Of a stretch of DNA of 64,000 nucleotides, positions 1 to 8,918 are shown piece after piece. The stretch comes from Cohnella fermenti. Its GTDB lineage: Bacteria; Bacillota; Bacilli; Paenibacillales; Paenibacillaceae. Each line of letters starts with the position of its first letter. Position 1 is the stretch's first letter. The translations under genes and the position numbers were made by a program. The notes beneath the pieces are model-generated. The model saw only the letters and a program-made list of their open reading frames with translations, was not told the origin of the DNA and searched no databases. The stretch spans positions 140,275 through 204,274 of the forward strand of contig NZ_SSOB01000009.1 in assembly GCF_004801405.1 (NCBI RefSeq). The letters are read 5' to 3'.

Positions 1-29
1 TCGTCGGGCAAGCCGGATGATTCGCTCAT
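1..29 (-). CDS. N-terminal fragment of a gene downstream of the FliK-like gene (YlqH/FhlB position)
   Basis: An ATG at 29 (minus strand) overlaps the TGA of the upstream gene as ATGA and opens a frame beginning MSESSGLPD that runs off the window edge. A purine-rich AAGGGAG lies about 13 nt upstream. In Bacillus the gene after ylqG is ylqH, which encodes a small FhlB-type (EscU/YscU C-terminal-like) protein. That identity comes from gene order only, because nine residues cannot identify a family. Confidence 0.4.
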
Positions 30-1972
30 GCTCGGTAGTCAACTCCCTTGTACGGCTTGGCGGCATAAGCGGAACCCGCTTGCTCCTGCAGAATGCCCGC
101 GGCCCATGCGGAGGACGCCGACGCGCCTTCCTTGTCCGAGCTCTCCGGCTCCGCGGGGACCGCGACAGGGAATGCCGACGTCTTGAGCGACAGGAGCTGG
201 TAGCCCGCCTCCTGCATCCCGCGCGCCGCTTCGTCCCGGGCGGATTCGAGCAGTTCGAGCGCCCATGGACGGTCGTTCAGCACCCGCAGCGAGACAACTT
301 TGTCCACGATCTGCACGTCGACGAGCGTATCGCCAATGTGACTCATATTCAGTTGGAAAACAAGGCGGCAATTGCCCGAGTCCCATTCGCCCTTGCGCCC
401 CCGCCGCGTCTGGATCTGGATTGTGGCGGTCGTGTCGCCGTTCTGTCCTTTGATTGGCACAAACAGCGTCATGTGGCTCATCATCGCCGTATTCTGCCGT
501 TCCGCGGAGAGCAGCAGCTGTTGGCCGGTAATCTGCTGCGCCATTCCCTGCGCGGCTTCCTTGAGCGCGGCAGGCACGTCGTCACCGCCGGCCAGCGCCA
601 GCAGAGCGCTCTTGAGCGATTCCATCGAGGTCGACGGAGCGTCGTCCGCCGCTCTGCCGACCGTCTCCGCCGCCGTTCGGCCGACCAGCTCGCCAGAGAG
701 CAACTGATGCGCAAGCTGCCGCTCATGGCTCGCGCCGAGCAGCTCCATGAAGCGGCCGAGCCAGGAGCCGTCCGCCGCAGGCCGGGCATTCGCCGCCCCA
801 TCCGCGGCCGAACCTCCGCGAGCGTCCGCCGCCTGCGCTGCCGCCCCGGCTCTTGCGGCCTCGCCGCCCGCCGCGCCTCGGGCGCCCGCCTCGACCGCTT
901 CGCCGCTTCGTCCGGCGTCCGCCGGCCTGGCCGAAGCGCCGCCGCGCGTCTCATCGCCTGCCGCGAGCGCACCCCGGGCGCCGTCCGCTCCGCCGGCCAC
1001 GCCGCCAACCGCCGCGCCTCCGCCGCTGCCTCCGCTTCCGCTCGGCGTTCCGCCGGCCGACCGACCGGCGGCGTTCAGCTCCGGATCGCCGCCCTTCGCC
1101 GCGGCGCTCGCCCCTTCCGCCGCACCCGGCATCGCCTGCCCGGCGGCCTCGCGCCCTCCCGACATCGGGGGGACGGCCGCCCGGCCGCCTCCGCCCTCCT
1201 GCACGGATGCGCTACGGCCCGGAGCGGCCCCTTCCGCTCCGCCGCCGCCCGCAAGCTGTCTCGCCCCTTCGCTCAGCAGCTCCTGGCCGCGCGCCAGCAG
1301 TTGCTGCAGCTTCTTCGCGGCCTGCAGGCCCGCATCCGCCGGCTCGCCCTCTTGCGTCGTCCCCTTGCCGACGTAATCGGCAAGCAGCGATTCCAGCTTG
1401 TTCATCTGCTCGCTCAGTTGCGGGCCGTACAGCGCCGTCTTCAGAGACGAGATCGTCGCTTCCGTCGCTTCAAGGCCCCGCCTGAAAGCAACTCCCGCCG
1501 CATTCATCCACGTCTGGACATCTTCGCCCGCCGGCCTCGCGGCGGCCGCCTGCTTAAACCAGCTCGCCGTCTCCTTGTCGATCGGATAGCCGTCCCGCCG
1601 AAGGCCCCGCATCAGCTCGAAGCTCCACTTCTGATCGGGCAAGCCGAACGACTTCGCCACATCCTTCAGCGCTTCGTCCGCCGGAGCCGCCGTCAAGTCG
1701 GCCAGCGTCTTCAGCACGATGGCCCCCGCGCTCGAATCCTGCGACACCTGCAGCAGCGTGCCGCGGCCGACCGGCAGTTCGGCGTCGAGCTTGGCCCGCA
1801 CCTGCGCCCCGTTAATCTGGATGAGCGCCTCGCCTTCGTCCAGCACCTCCAGAAGAACTCCCCGCACGATCTGACCGATGCGCAGCTCCAGCGCACGAGC
1901 ATCCGTCGGCTGGCCGTCGTTCAGCATGGCGCGCATGAGATTCCCGATATTCATGTTCACGCTCGCGCTCAC
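26..1972 (-). CDS. FliK-like / YlqG-type protein with Ala-Gly-rich centre
   Basis: 648-residue protein following rnhB, the position of ylqG in Bacillus. The N-terminal 200 residues are ordinary (GQIVRGVLLEVLDEGEALIQ, a FliK/YlqG-like start). Residues about 230-390 are very rich in Ala, Gly and Ser. The C-terminal third (about 470-600) looks like the conserved hook-length-control domain (LFVPIKGQNGD...RLVFQLNMSHIGDTLVDVQI). No signal peptide is seen. It may be a FliK paralogue outside the flagellar operon; its role is unknown. The GTG at 1972 lies close to AAGGGG, so the GTG at 1960 or the ATG at 1954 are equally plausible starts. It overlaps the next gene by 4 bp. Family assignment is moderate and rests partly on synteny. 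Confidence 0.75.
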   Translation of the reverse strand: MSASVNMNIGNLMRAMLNDGQPTDARALELRIGQIVRGVLLEVLDEGEALIQINGAQVRAKLDAELPVGRGTLLQVSQDSSAGAIVLKTLADLTAAPADEALKDVAKSFGLPDQKWSFELMRGLRRDGYPIDKETASWFKQAAAARPAGEDVQTWMNAAGVAFRRGLEATEATISSLKTALYGPQLSEQMNKLESLLADYVGKGTTQEGEPADAGLQAAKKLQQLLARGQELLSEGARQLAGGGGAEGAAPGRSASVQEGGGGRAAVPPMSGGREAAGQAMPGAAEGASAAAKGGDPELNAAGRSAGGTPSGSGGSGGGAAVGGVAGGADGARGALAAGDETRGGASARPADAGRSGEAVEAGARGAAGGEAARAGAAAQAADARGGSAADGAANARPAADGSWLGRFMELLGASHERQLAHQLLSGELVGRTAAETVGRAADDAPSTSMESLKSALLALAGGDDVPAALKEAAQGMAQQITGQQLLLSAERQNTAMMSHMTLFVPIKGQNGDTTATIQIQTRRGRKGEWDSGNCRLVFQLNMSHIGDTLVDVQIVDKVVSLRVLNDRPWALELLESARDEAARGMQEAGYQLLSLKTSAFPVAVPAEPESSDKEGASASSAWAAGILQEQAGSAYAAKPYKGVDYRA

Positions 1973-2045
1973 CCCTTATGTACTCTTAGTAACTGTATCG
2001 GCTTTCGGGCTGTTTTTTTGCAGCGGCCTCCCTACGCCCTTCCCA

Positions 2046-2714
2046 TCAGAACAACGAGATCTGCTCGGACAGAATGCCTTCCAGGAAGCTCCGCCGATGC
2101 ATCGGCGTCGGCCCCAGACGAAGCAGCGCCTCGCGATGCTCCTTCGTCCCGTATCCCTTGTTGCCGGCGATTCCGTAGCCCGGATAGAGAGCGTCCCACG
2201 TCGTCTTGCACAGCCGATCCCGGGTCACCTTCGCCAGAATCGATGCCGCTCCGATCGTCTGGCTGCGGAAGTCCCCCTTGATGATCGCCGTCTGCGGCAC
2301 GGGCAGATCCACGCTCTCCGCGTCGATGAGCAAGTGCTCCGCCGCCATCTGCAGCCCTTCCGTCGCCGTCTTCATCGCGAGCCGCGATGCCTGCCGAATA
2401 TTGATTCGGTCGATCGTCGCCGCATCCACGCGCGCCACCGACCAGGCGACCGCATTCTCGACAATGACGTCGTAAAGCTGTTCCCGCTTCTTCTCGCTGA
2501 GCTGCTTCGAATCGTTGATGCCGTCCAGGACAAGCCCGGGCGGCAGAATAACCGCGGCAGCGACGACGTCCCCGAACAGGCATCCCCGACCGACCTCGTC
2601 CAGGCCGGCCACCGCCGTCAGCCCCCGCCCCCACAGCTCGGCCTCGAACGCCAATCGATCCGGCTCGGCTTCGACAAACACCGCCCTGGAGCCGCTTTTT
2701 TTCTTCTCGGACAC
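2046..2714 (-). CDS. rnhB: Ribonuclease HII
   Basis: 222 residues. RNase HII cleaves the RNA strand of RNA-DNA hybrids and single ribonucleotides in DNA. The family signature is visible: AGLDEVGRG with the first metal-binding Asp-Glu near residues 39-40, then DSKQLSEKKRE, and a later Asp in LIDAESVDLP. The conserved GAASILAKVTRDR and YGIAGNKGYGTKEH segments follow. Length is normal for a short-N-terminus RNase HII. The GTG start at 2714 has AAGGAGG 8 nt upstream, so GTG rather than an internal ATG is preferred. It sits downstream of rbgA, as in Bacillus, but a terminator lies between them. Confidence 0.97.
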   Translation of the reverse strand: MSEKKKSGSRAVFVEAEPDRLAFEAELWGRGLTAVAGLDEVGRGCLFGDVVAAAVILPPGLVLDGINDSKQLSEKKREQLYDVIVENAVAWSVARVDAATIDRINIRQASRLAMKTATEGLQMAAEHLLIDAESVDLPVPQTAIIKGDFRSQTIGAASILAKVTRDRLCKTTWDALYPGYGIAGNKGYGTKEHREALLRLGPTPMHRRSFLEGILSEQISLF

Positions 2715-2802
2715 TTCCGTTCCTCCTTCTCATCTGTACCGTTACCCAACATTGTCCGACATGAACGGAGGGTCGCGCAACCTTTTTTCCACCCATTGTC
2801 CC

Positions 2803-2864
2803 ATAAAAAAAAGACTCCGCAGACAAGCGAACCGGCGAATCGCCGACCCGCCAGCCCGGAGTCC
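2803..2864 (-). terminator. Rho-independent terminator after rbgA
   Basis: On the minus strand GGACTCCG pairs with CGGAGTC across a GC-rich loop, followed by a run of eight T. It lies between the stop of rbgA and the start of rnhB, so rnhB probably has its own promoter or depends on read-through. Confidence 0.75.
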
Positions 2865-2886
2865 TTCCGAAGCGACGTGCGTCTCG

Positions 2887-3753
2887 TTAGATGACAGGAG
2901 CTTCGAGCGTGATCCGCCCCAGCTTCCCCGTGCGAAGATCGCGCAGCAGCACTCCCGCCGCCTTCGCGTAATCGACATGGCCGCCTCCGGCCAGGCAGCC
3001 GCGCTTGCGCCCGATCTGCTCCAGCACTTCGGCCGCCGATGCAATGTCCGGCAGCTCCGACGGGAGCTCCGACAAGCCGTAGCGCTCCGCCAGTGCTTCC
3101 CGATATTCCACCGCCAGCCAACGAAGAATGAAGCAGGCCACCTCGTCCACGTGCAGAATCTCTTCCTTGATCGCGCCCGTCGCCGCAAGGCGGAAGCCGA
3201 CCTCGGGGTCCTCGAACTTCGGCCACAGAATGCCCGGCGTATCGAGCAGTTCGAGATCCGCTCCCGTGCGAATCCACTGCTGACCCTTCGTGACGCCCGG
3301 ACGGTCGCCGGTAATCGCGGCGCTGCGCCCGGCCAGCTTGTTGATCAGCGTTGACTTGCCGACATTCGGGATGCCGACGATGAGCGCCCGCGAAGGACGC
3401 GGGTTCATGCCCTTGGCGATCTGACGGTCGATCTTCTCCTTCAGCAGCAGCTTCACCCGGGCGGAGATGTCCTTCGTGCCCGTTCCGGTATTCGCGTCGA
3501 TGGCCAGAACCTCATGCCCGAACGAGCGGAACCAGTCCAGCCATCTCGCGTTCTGCTGAGGGTCCGCCAGATCGGATTTGTTGAGCAGAATAAGCCGCGG
3601 CTTCGGACCGACGATCTCGTCGATCATCGGGTTGCGGCTCGACACCGGCACCCGCGCATCGATCAGCTCGAGAACGACGTCGATCAGCTTCAGCTTGTCT
3701 TGAATTTGGCGTTTCGCCCGGGTCATATGACCGGGGAACCATTGAATCGTCAT
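2887..3753 (-). CDS. rbgA: Ribosome biogenesis GTPase RbgA (YlqF)
   Basis: 288 residues. RbgA is a circularly permuted GTPase needed for late assembly of the 50S subunit. The permuted motif order is visible: the N-terminal [15 protein letters not shown] signature, then G4 (LLNKSDL, about residue 57), then G1 (GIPNVGKST, about 127) and G3 (DTPGILWP). A C-terminal helical domain follows. Length matches the family (about 280-290). The ATG has GAGGTG upstream. It lies between lepB and rnhB as in Bacillus and is probably co-transcribed with lepB. Confidence 0.97.
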   Translation of the reverse strand: MTIQWFPGHMTRAKRQIQDKLKLIDVVLELIDARVPVSSRNPMIDEIVGPKPRLILLNKSDLADPQQNARWLDWFRSFGHEVLAIDANTGTGTKDISARVKLLLKEKIDRQIAKGMNPRPSRALIVGIPNVGKSTLINKLAGRSAAITGDRPGVTKGQQWIRTGADLELLDTPGILWPKFEDPEVGFRLAATGAIKEEILHVDEVACFILRWLAVEYREALAERYGLSELPSELPDIASAAEVLEQIGRKRGCLAGGGHVDYAKAAGVLLRDLRTGKLGRITLEAPVI

Positions 3754-3804
3754 GCCGCACCTCGCCGCACATCGCGCGGAATCGGAGTTGGCGTTCCGTG
3801 TTGC

Positions 3805-4524
3805 TTAATATCCGCGACCGATGTAGTTGATTTCGTTAAGCGGCCAGAAGATCAGCTCGGCACGCCCGATCACATGGTCCATCGGGACGTAACCGATCAT
3901 CCGGCTGTCCTTGCTGTTGCCGCGATTGTCACCCATTACGAACAACATATTCTCCGGAACGGTACCGTCCGGGTATAGTGAGTTCGGGAAGTCCGTATCG
4001 TTGTAGTTATGCCCTGCTTCGTGAGCCTGCTCGATCGCATCGGTCAAGTATGGCTCATTCAGCTTCTCGCCGTTAACATATACATCGTCGCCTTCGACCT
4101 TAACGGTATCGCCCGGCACGGCAATGACGCGCTTGATGAAGTTGCGGTTCTCTTCCGGAACCTTGAACACGATGACCTCGCCGCGCTTCGGCTGACGAAT
4201 GTCGTACAGCAGCATGTTGACGATGATCCGTTCCCGGTTCTGGAAGTTCGGCTCCATCGATTCCCCGTCCACAACGAACGGCTGAATGATGAACCATCTC
4301 AGGATGACGACGAGCACGCCCGCAATCGCCAGCGCCTTGATCCATTCCTTCGTCTCGTTCCCCGCCTTGGACGGATTCTTCGGGGCCGGCCCCGAGCGCG
4401 GCGCCTCGCCGGCTCCTTCGGAGCGTTCGGGATAAGCGGCATCCGACTTGCCGAATTCGCCGCCGAGCCCGCTTCGTTCCAGAACGTCCTCGTCCTCGCG
4501 CTTCCCGTTACTCGATTGATCCAT
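3805..4524 (-). CDS. lepB: Type I signal peptidase
   Basis: 239 residues from the ATG at 4524. That start is chosen over an upstream frame extension because GGAGAGAGG precedes it. The protein has a charged N-terminal region, one membrane segment (KALAIAGVLVVILRWFII, about residues 60-80), and an extracytoplasmic S26 domain. The catalytic Ser lies in DGESMEPNF and the catalytic Lys in FIKRVIAVPGD; the later GDNRGNSKDSR box is also present. It removes signal peptides from secreted proteins at the outer face of the membrane. Gram-positive SipS/LepB length, with a somewhat longer hydrophilic N-terminus. It sits between rplS and rbgA. Confidence 0.96.
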   Translation of the reverse strand: MDQSSNGKREDEDVLERSGLGGEFGKSDAAYPERSEGAGEAPRSGPAPKNPSKAGNETKEWIKALAIAGVLVVILRWFIIQPFVVDGESMEPNFQNRERIIVNMLLYDIRQPKRGEVIVFKVPEENRNFIKRVIAVPGDTVKVEGDDVYVNGEKLNEPYLTDAIEQAHEAGHNYNDTDFPNSLYPDGTVPENMLFVMGDNRGNSKDSRMIGYVPMDHVIGRAELIFWPLNEINYIGRGY

Positions 4525-4649
4525 GTCGAATTCGCCTCTCTCCTGGTCCAACAATCCGCCGCAGAGCATCTTCGCGATGCCCGGCCATCCAGCTTCGACT
4601 CCTTCGGCATCCCCAAGGGGCCGAAGAAGCTTTGCGTCGGTATCAGATA

Positions 4650-4674
4650 GGATAAGAATATCCGAATCTTATCC
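4650..4674. promoter_or_regulatory. Inverted repeat GGATAAGA-N9-TCTTATCC
   Basis: A perfect 8-bp inverted repeat with a 9-nt spacer lies in the rplS-lepB gap, about 125 bp upstream of the lepB start. It could be a weak RNA hairpin in the lepB leader or a protein-binding site. Nothing in the sequence decides which. Confidence 0.3.
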
Positions 4675-4688
4675 TTTCTGATATACGC

Positions 4689-4724
4689 AAAAAGGAGGAC
4701 TTGAACTTCGCCAAGCCCTCCCTT
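4689..4724 (-). terminator. Terminator after rplS
   Basis: On the minus strand GGGAGG..CTTG pairs with CAAG..CCTCC, followed by TTTTT. It lies immediately after the rplS stop codon, so the trmD-rplS transcript ends here and lepB starts separately. Confidence 0.8.
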
Positions 4725-4733
4725 AGACAGCTA

Positions 4734-5075
4734 TTATCGAATTTCCTTGATACGAGCCGCCTTGCCGCGCAGACCGCGCAGGTAGTACAGCTTCGCACGG
4801 CGAACCTTACCGCGGCGTGCCACCTCGATCTTATCGATACGCGGGGAATGAACCGGGAATGCGCGCTCAACGCCAACGCCGTAAGAAATCTTGCGAACCG
4901 TGAAGGTCTCGCTGATTCCGCCGCCGCGACGCTTGATCACGACGCCTTCGAACAACTGAACACGCTCGCGGGAGCCTTCCACAACCTTCACGTGCACCTT
5001 CAGCGTATCGCCTGGGCGGAAGCTCGGGATGTCCTTGCGCAGTTGCTCTTGCGTAATGGATTGAATCAAATTCAT
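4734..5075 (-). CDS. rplS: 50S ribosomal protein L19
   Basis: 113 residues, the normal size for bL19. The typical sequence is visible: [20 protein letters not shown], then [12 protein letters not shown] and the basic C-terminus [20 protein letters not shown]. It is a structural protein at the 30S-50S interface of the large subunit. The ATG has GAGAGGAG upstream. It is the last gene of the ffh-rpsP-khpA-rimM-trmD-rplS run but has its own promoter and a structured leader, so L19 output is probably set separately from the upstream genes. Confidence 0.98.
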   Translation of the reverse strand: MNLIQSITQEQLRKDIPSFRPGDTLKVHVKVVEGSRERVQLFEGVVIKRRGGGISETFTVRKISYGVGVERAFPVHSPRIDKIEVARRGKVRRAKLYYLRGLRGKAARIKEIR

Positions 5076-5084
5076 GAGTATTCA

Positions 5085-5220
5085 ACTCCTCTCATCACAG
5101 ACGTTCGTACCCCGCTCCGCGAATCCAGCGATTCGCCTCATGGCGTGCAGAGGACCGTCCGACTATCGGCCGTCGCTGATTTCGCCTCAAGGACGAATAG
5201 GCAGCTAGGCACAAACAACA
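5085..5220 (-). promoter_or_regulatory. Candidate L19 leader RNA
   Basis: About 135 nt lie between the promoter at 5227-5255 and the rplS ribosome-binding site. On the minus strand it holds a perfect hairpin, GCGAATC-GCTG-GATTCGC, and a second pairing around GGCCGATAGTCGGACGGTCC. Firmicutes often carry an L19-responsive leader at this position. The assignment comes from position and structure, not from a covariance-model match. Confidence 0.45.
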
Positions 5221-5226
5221 TTTGAA

Positions 5227-5255
5227 ATTTTATCACATCCAGCGGAGAAAATCAA
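5227..5255 (-). promoter_or_regulatory. Sigma-A promoter of rplS
   Basis: On the minus strand TTGATT and TAAAAT are separated by exactly 17 nt, just downstream of the trmD stop codon and about 150 nt upstream of rplS. Confidence 0.7.
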
Positions 5256-5281
5256 CGAGGAGATTGCAGGAGACTGCAGGT

Positions 5282-6211
5282 TTATGCCCGTCCCGCTTCA
5301 TTCGTCGAATCGCCGGCGGACGGCGCTTCCCTCTCCAACTCCAGCTCCCGCTTCCTCTCGGCGAGCCACTGCCGCTCCTTGGCGGTCAGCTCGGCCTTCT
5401 CGAGCAGGTCGGGACGCCGCAGCAGCGTGCGCTCGAGCGATTGCCGCCGCCGCCACTTGTCGATCTCGGCATGGTGGCCCGACAGCAGCACGTCCGGAAC
5501 CTTCCATTCGCGGAATTCGGGCGGACGGGTATAATGCGGATATTCCAGCAAGCCGTCGCTGAACGAGTCGAGCGCGGCGGACTGCTCGTTGCCGAGCACG
5601 CCCGGCAGCAGCCGGACGATCGAATCGATCGCCACCATCGCCGGAAGCTCGCCGCCGGTCAGCACATAGTCGCCGATCGACAGCTCGTCCGTCACGAGGA
5701 ATTCGCGAATGCGCTCGTCATAGCCCTCGTAATGGCCGCAGATGAAGATCAGATGCCGCTCGCGCGACAGCTCTTGCGCCTTCGCCTGCGTGAACGTCTC
5801 GCCCTGCGGGCAGAGAAGGATGACGCGTGGCTTGGACGACTGCGGCCTAACGCCGCCAGGCGCAGCAGTCGCGACTCGGGCCTCGCCCGCCATCTCCGCA
5901 CAATCGACCTCATCCGCAGCTTCCTTTAGCCCGTCCCCGCCCGCATTTTCCGCGTACCCGACCTCATCCGCAGACTCCGCGCGCCGGACGACATCCTCCA
6001 CCGCAGCGAAGATCGGTTCCGCCTTCAGAACCATTCCGCCGCCGCCGCCGTACGGCGTATCGTCCACCGTGTTGTGCTTGTTGTTCGCATAATCCCGGAA
6101 GTTGACCGTGTTCAGCGAGACGATTCCTTTGTCGCGGGCCTTACCGAGAATACTGCTCCCGAACACGCCCTCGAACATCTCCGGGAACAGCGTCAGAACG
6201 TCAATCCTCAT
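5282..6211 (-). CDS. trmD: tRNA (guanine-N1)-methyltransferase with an internal insertion
   Basis: 309 residues, against roughly 240-250 for most TrmD. TrmD methylates G37 of tRNAs using S-adenosylmethionine and works as a homodimer with a trefoil knot. Family blocks are intact: [13 protein letters not shown] at the start, [35 protein letters not shown], and the knot loop [11 protein letters not shown]. Residues about 76-125 form an acidic, Ala/Glu-rich insertion with two imperfect copies of an ADEV..AE unit, placed before the LLCPQGE strand. The C-terminus is also extended. RBS GGAAGGG precedes the ATG. The insertion looks like a linker expansion that leaves the active site intact. Confidence 0.95.
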   Translation of the reverse strand: MRIDVLTLFPEMFEGVFGSSILGKARDKGIVSLNTVNFRDYANNKHNTVDDTPYGGGGGMVLKAEPIFAAVEDVVRRAESADEVGYAENAGGDGLKEAADEVDCAEMAGEARVATAAPGGVRPQSSKPRVILLCPQGETFTQAKAQELSRERHLIFICGHYEGYDERIREFLVTDELSIGDYVLTGGELPAMVAIDSIVRLLPGVLGNEQSAALDSFSDGLLEYPHYTRPPEFREWKVPDVLLSGHHAEIDKWRRRQSLERTLLRRPDLLEKAELTAKERQWLAERKRELELEREAPSAGDSTNEAGRA

Positions 6212-6244
6212 CTACAGCAACCCTTCCATTGAGCCAGCCTTTCT

Positions 6245-6772
6245 TCATAGCAACCCTTCCATCAGGCGCACCTTGACGACCTTGGCCGCCACGTCCACGT
6301 TCAGCACAACCTCGTCGATGACCGGCAGCAGCAGCTCCTTGCCCTTCGCCTGCTTGACGACCCACACGTCGTTCGCCCCCGGCGAGAGGATGTCCGCAAT
6401 CGTACCGAGCTTCTCGCCTTCCTCCGTCACCACTTCGCAGCCCATGATGTCGCGGAAGTAATATTCGCCTTCCTCAAGCTCGACGCGCTCGGCGCCCGGC
6501 ACCTTCAGCTCCCAGCCTTTGTACTTCTCGACCTGGTTGATATTGTCGTACCCTTTAAGCTTCACGACGAAAACATTGCTCTGCTCGCGCGAGCTTTGCA
6601 CCTCGACCTCGAACGGCGTTCCCGCCGTCCCTTCCGGCGGGCAGGCGAGCAAGCGGCTTCCGCCACGGAAGCGCACATCCGGGAAGTCGGTCTGAGGCCA
6701 GATTTTCACCTCGCCGCGGATGCCATGGGTATTGACGATCTTGCCAACGTTGAGCAATCGCTCTTCCGTCAC
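6245..6772 (-). CDS. rimM: 16S rRNA processing protein RimM
   Basis: 175 residues, usual length. RimM binds S19 and helps mature the 30S head. The N-terminal RimM barrel starts LLNVGKIVNTHGIRGEVKI, and the C-terminal PRC-barrel carries YYFRDIMGCEV and GANDVWVVK. The GTG start at 6772 has AAGGAGG upstream. It sits between khpA and trmD in the conserved order. The last codons plus stop are almost repeated 33 bp downstream, just before trmD. Confidence 0.96.
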   Translation of the reverse strand: MTEERLLNVGKIVNTHGIRGEVKIWPQTDFPDVRFRGGSRLLACPPEGTAGTPFEVEVQSSREQSNVFVVKLKGYDNINQVEKYKGWELKVPGAERVELEEGEYYFRDIMGCEVVTEEGEKLGTIADILSPGANDVWVVKQAKGKELLLPVIDEVVLNVDVAAKVVKVRLMEGLL

Positions 6773-6864
6773 GGAAGCAGCCTCCTTTGCATATGTGCAG
6801 CGAATCTATTCTTAAACGGCAAGAAGCCGGACATGCCCATCGGCAGCCGGCCCCTTGCCTTGCG

Positions 6865-7098
6865 TTATTCTGATACGATGTCCACGATGACGCGCTTCCG
6901 CTCCTTCACGGCAGCGGAAGTAACTACGGTGCGCAGCGCCTTGGCGATACGCCCCTGCTTGCCGATAACTTTGCCGACATCGCCCGGATGGACGGAAAGC
7001 TCGTACACGAGGCCGCGCGCGTCTTCCTTGACCTTGACCTGCACGTCATCCGGATGATCCACCAATGCCCGGGCAATGACCCGAATCAATTGTTCCAT
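6865..7098 (-). CDS. khpA: KH-domain RNA-binding protein KhpA (YlqC)
   Basis: 77 residues, one KH domain. The GxxG loop region is visible in VGKVIGKQGRIAKALRTVV. KhpA proteins bind RNA, often with KhpB/Jag, and are linked to cell elongation and sRNA handling in Gram-positives. It lies between rpsP and rimM, the standard position. The ATG follows GAGGGC. Confidence 0.95.
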   Translation of the reverse strand: MEQLIRVIARALVDHPDDVQVKVKEDARGLVYELSVHPGDVGKVIGKQGRIAKALRTVVTSAAVKERKRVIVDIVSE

Positions 7099-7123
7099 GG
7101 CTCAGCCCTCCGGGAGTTGGACG

Positions 7124-7396
7124 TTACTTCGAGATCTTGGACTCGTGGAACTTCTTCAGAACGCCTGCATTGCTAAGAAGATTGCGAACCGTGTCGGACG
7201 CTTGCGCGCCGTTCTGCAGCCACTTCAGAGCCTTCTCTTCGTCGATTTGGACTTGAGTCGGTTGAGCGACCGGGTTGTAGATGCCGATCTCCTCGATGAA
7301 GCGGCCGTCGCGCGGGGAGCGCGAATCGGACACGACCACACGATAGAATGGGTTCTTGTGAGCACCCATACGCTTAAGACGGATACGTACTGCCAT
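7124..7396 (-). CDS. rpsP: 30S ribosomal protein S16
   Basis: 90 residues from the ATG at 7396, chosen because AAGGAGGTG lies 8 nt upstream; a GTG four codons earlier overlaps that site. The S16 signature [18 protein letters not shown] opens the protein, followed by [15 protein letters not shown] and KWLQNGAQ. A structural component of the 30S body. Downstream of ffh and upstream of khpA. Confidence 0.98.
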   Translation of the reverse strand: MAVRIRLKRMGAHKNPFYRVVVSDSRSPRDGRFIEEIGIYNPVAQPTQVQIDEEKALKWLQNGAQASDTVRNLLSNAGVLKKFHESKISK

Positions 7397-7477
7397 TGGT
7401 AAATTCACCTCCTTGATAGAGTATCGAATAGTTAGAGGGGGGAAAACAACACTCCGAGCCCGCAGCGAACGATTGTT

Positions 7478-8863
7478 CTAGAAAGGGAACTTCATTCCCT
7501 TGCCGCCGCCCTTGCCCATCAGTCCCTTGAGCGCCTTCATGCCGCCCTTCGGTCCCTTCGGACCCATCATGCCGGAGAACTGCTTCATCATCTTCTTCAT
7601 ATCCTCGAACTGGCGAATCAGCTTGTTGACGTCCGCCACGTTCGTGCCGCTGCCTGCGGCGATCCGCTTGCGGCGGCTGAAGTTGATGATGTCCGGCTTC
7701 GCCTTCTCCGCCTTCGTCATCGACTTGACGATCGCTTCCGTGCGCGAGATCTGCTTCTCGTCGATCTTGAAGCCCGGCGCCGCCTTCAGCTTGTTCATGC
7801 CCGGCATCATGTCGAGCAATTGATCGAGAGGGCCAAGCTTGCGAACCTGCTCCATCTGCTCGAGGAAGTCGTCGAAGGTGAACTCCGCGTTGCGCATCTT
7901 GCGCTCGAGGTCCTTCGCCTTCTCGGCGTCGATGTTCGTCTGCGCCTTCTCGATCAGCGAGAGCATGTCGCCCATGCCGAGAATCCGCGACGCCATCCGG
8001 TCCGGATGGAACGCTTCGAGCTGGTCGATCTTCTCGCCCGTGGAGGCGAACTTGATCGGGCAGCCCGTGACCGCCTTGACCGACAGCGCTGCGCCGCCGC
8101 GCGTATCGCCGTCGAGCTTCGTCAGCACGACGCCCGTCAGCTCGAGCTGCTCGTGGAAGCTCTTCGCCACATTGACCGCTTCCTGACCGGTCATCGCGTC
8201 GACGACCAGCAGCACTTCGTCCGGCTTCACCGCCGCGTGAATCTGCTTGATCTCTTCCATCAGCGCTTCGTCGATCTGCAGCCGGCCGGCGGTATCGATC
8301 AGCACGTAGTCATGCCCTTGCTCCTTCGCGAGCTGGACGCCTTGCCCTGCGATGTCCACCGGGCTTACCTTGTCGCCGAGCGAGAACACCGGCACGTCGA
8401 TCTGCCCGCCGAGCACCTCGAGCTGCTTGATGGCGGCCGGTCGGTAGATGTCCCCCGCGATCAGGAGCGGCTTATGGCCCTGCGACTGCAGCAGCTTCGC
8501 CAGCTTGCCGGTCAGCGTCGTCTTGCCCGCCCCTTGCAGACCGGCCATCAGGATAACCGTCGGAGGCTTGTTCGACTTCGCCAGCTTCGCCTGGGTGCCG
8601 CCCATCAGCTCGATCAGTTCCTTATGAACGATGTCGACGACAACCATGCCCGGCGTGAAGCTCTTCTGCACCTCCGCGCCGACGGCCTTCTCCTTCACCT
8701 TGGCGATGAAGTCCTTTACGACCTTGAAGTTGACGTCCGCCTCGAGCAGCGCCAGCCGAACTTCCCGCATCGCTTCATTGACGTCGTCCTCGCTCAGCTT
8801 GCCCTTGCCCCGCAGCTTGCCGAACACGTTCTGGAGTCTGGTCGTCAATCCTTCGAATGCCAT
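7478..8863 (-). CDS. ffh: Signal recognition particle protein Ffh
   Basis: 461 residues. The SRP54 subunit binds signal peptides and 4.5S-type RNA, and with FtsY targets ribosomes to the membrane. Layout: N domain (1-85), G domain with GLQGAGKTT (about 107), DTAGR and TKLDGDTRGG, then a methionine-rich M domain ending MKKMMKQFSGMMGPKG. The M domain carries the SGTNVADVNKLIRQF RNA-binding segment. The ATG has AAGGAGGAG upstream. It follows ylxM by about 55 bp. Confidence 0.98.
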   Translation of the reverse strand: MAFEGLTTRLQNVFGKLRGKGKLSEDDVNEAMREVRLALLEADVNFKVVKDFIAKVKEKAVGAEVQKSFTPGMVVVDIVHKELIELMGGTQAKLAKSNKPPTVILMAGLQGAGKTTLTGKLAKLLQSQGHKPLLIAGDIYRPAAIKQLEVLGGQIDVPVFSLGDKVSPVDIAGQGVQLAKEQGHDYVLIDTAGRLQIDEALMEEIKQIHAAVKPDEVLLVVDAMTGQEAVNVAKSFHEQLELTGVVLTKLDGDTRGGAALSVKAVTGCPIKFASTGEKIDQLEAFHPDRMASRILGMGDMLSLIEKAQTNIDAEKAKDLERKMRNAEFTFDDFLEQMEQVRKLGPLDQLLDMMPGMNKLKAAPGFKIDEKQISRTEAIVKSMTKAEKAKPDIINFSRRKRIAAGSGTNVADVNKLIRQFEDMKKMMKQFSGMMGPKGPKGGMKALKGLMGKGGGKGMKFPF

Positions 8864-8918
8864 GGCCCATCTCCTCCTTCCTGCATAATCTCCATTCTAC
8901 AGCGCCGGACGGCCCCGC

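Noticed and set aside
17..2281. Long plus-strand ORF of 754 codons opposite the FliK-like gene and rnhB
   Set aside because: Arg/Ala-rich antisense frame of GC-rich coding DNA, with no family motif and no RBS.
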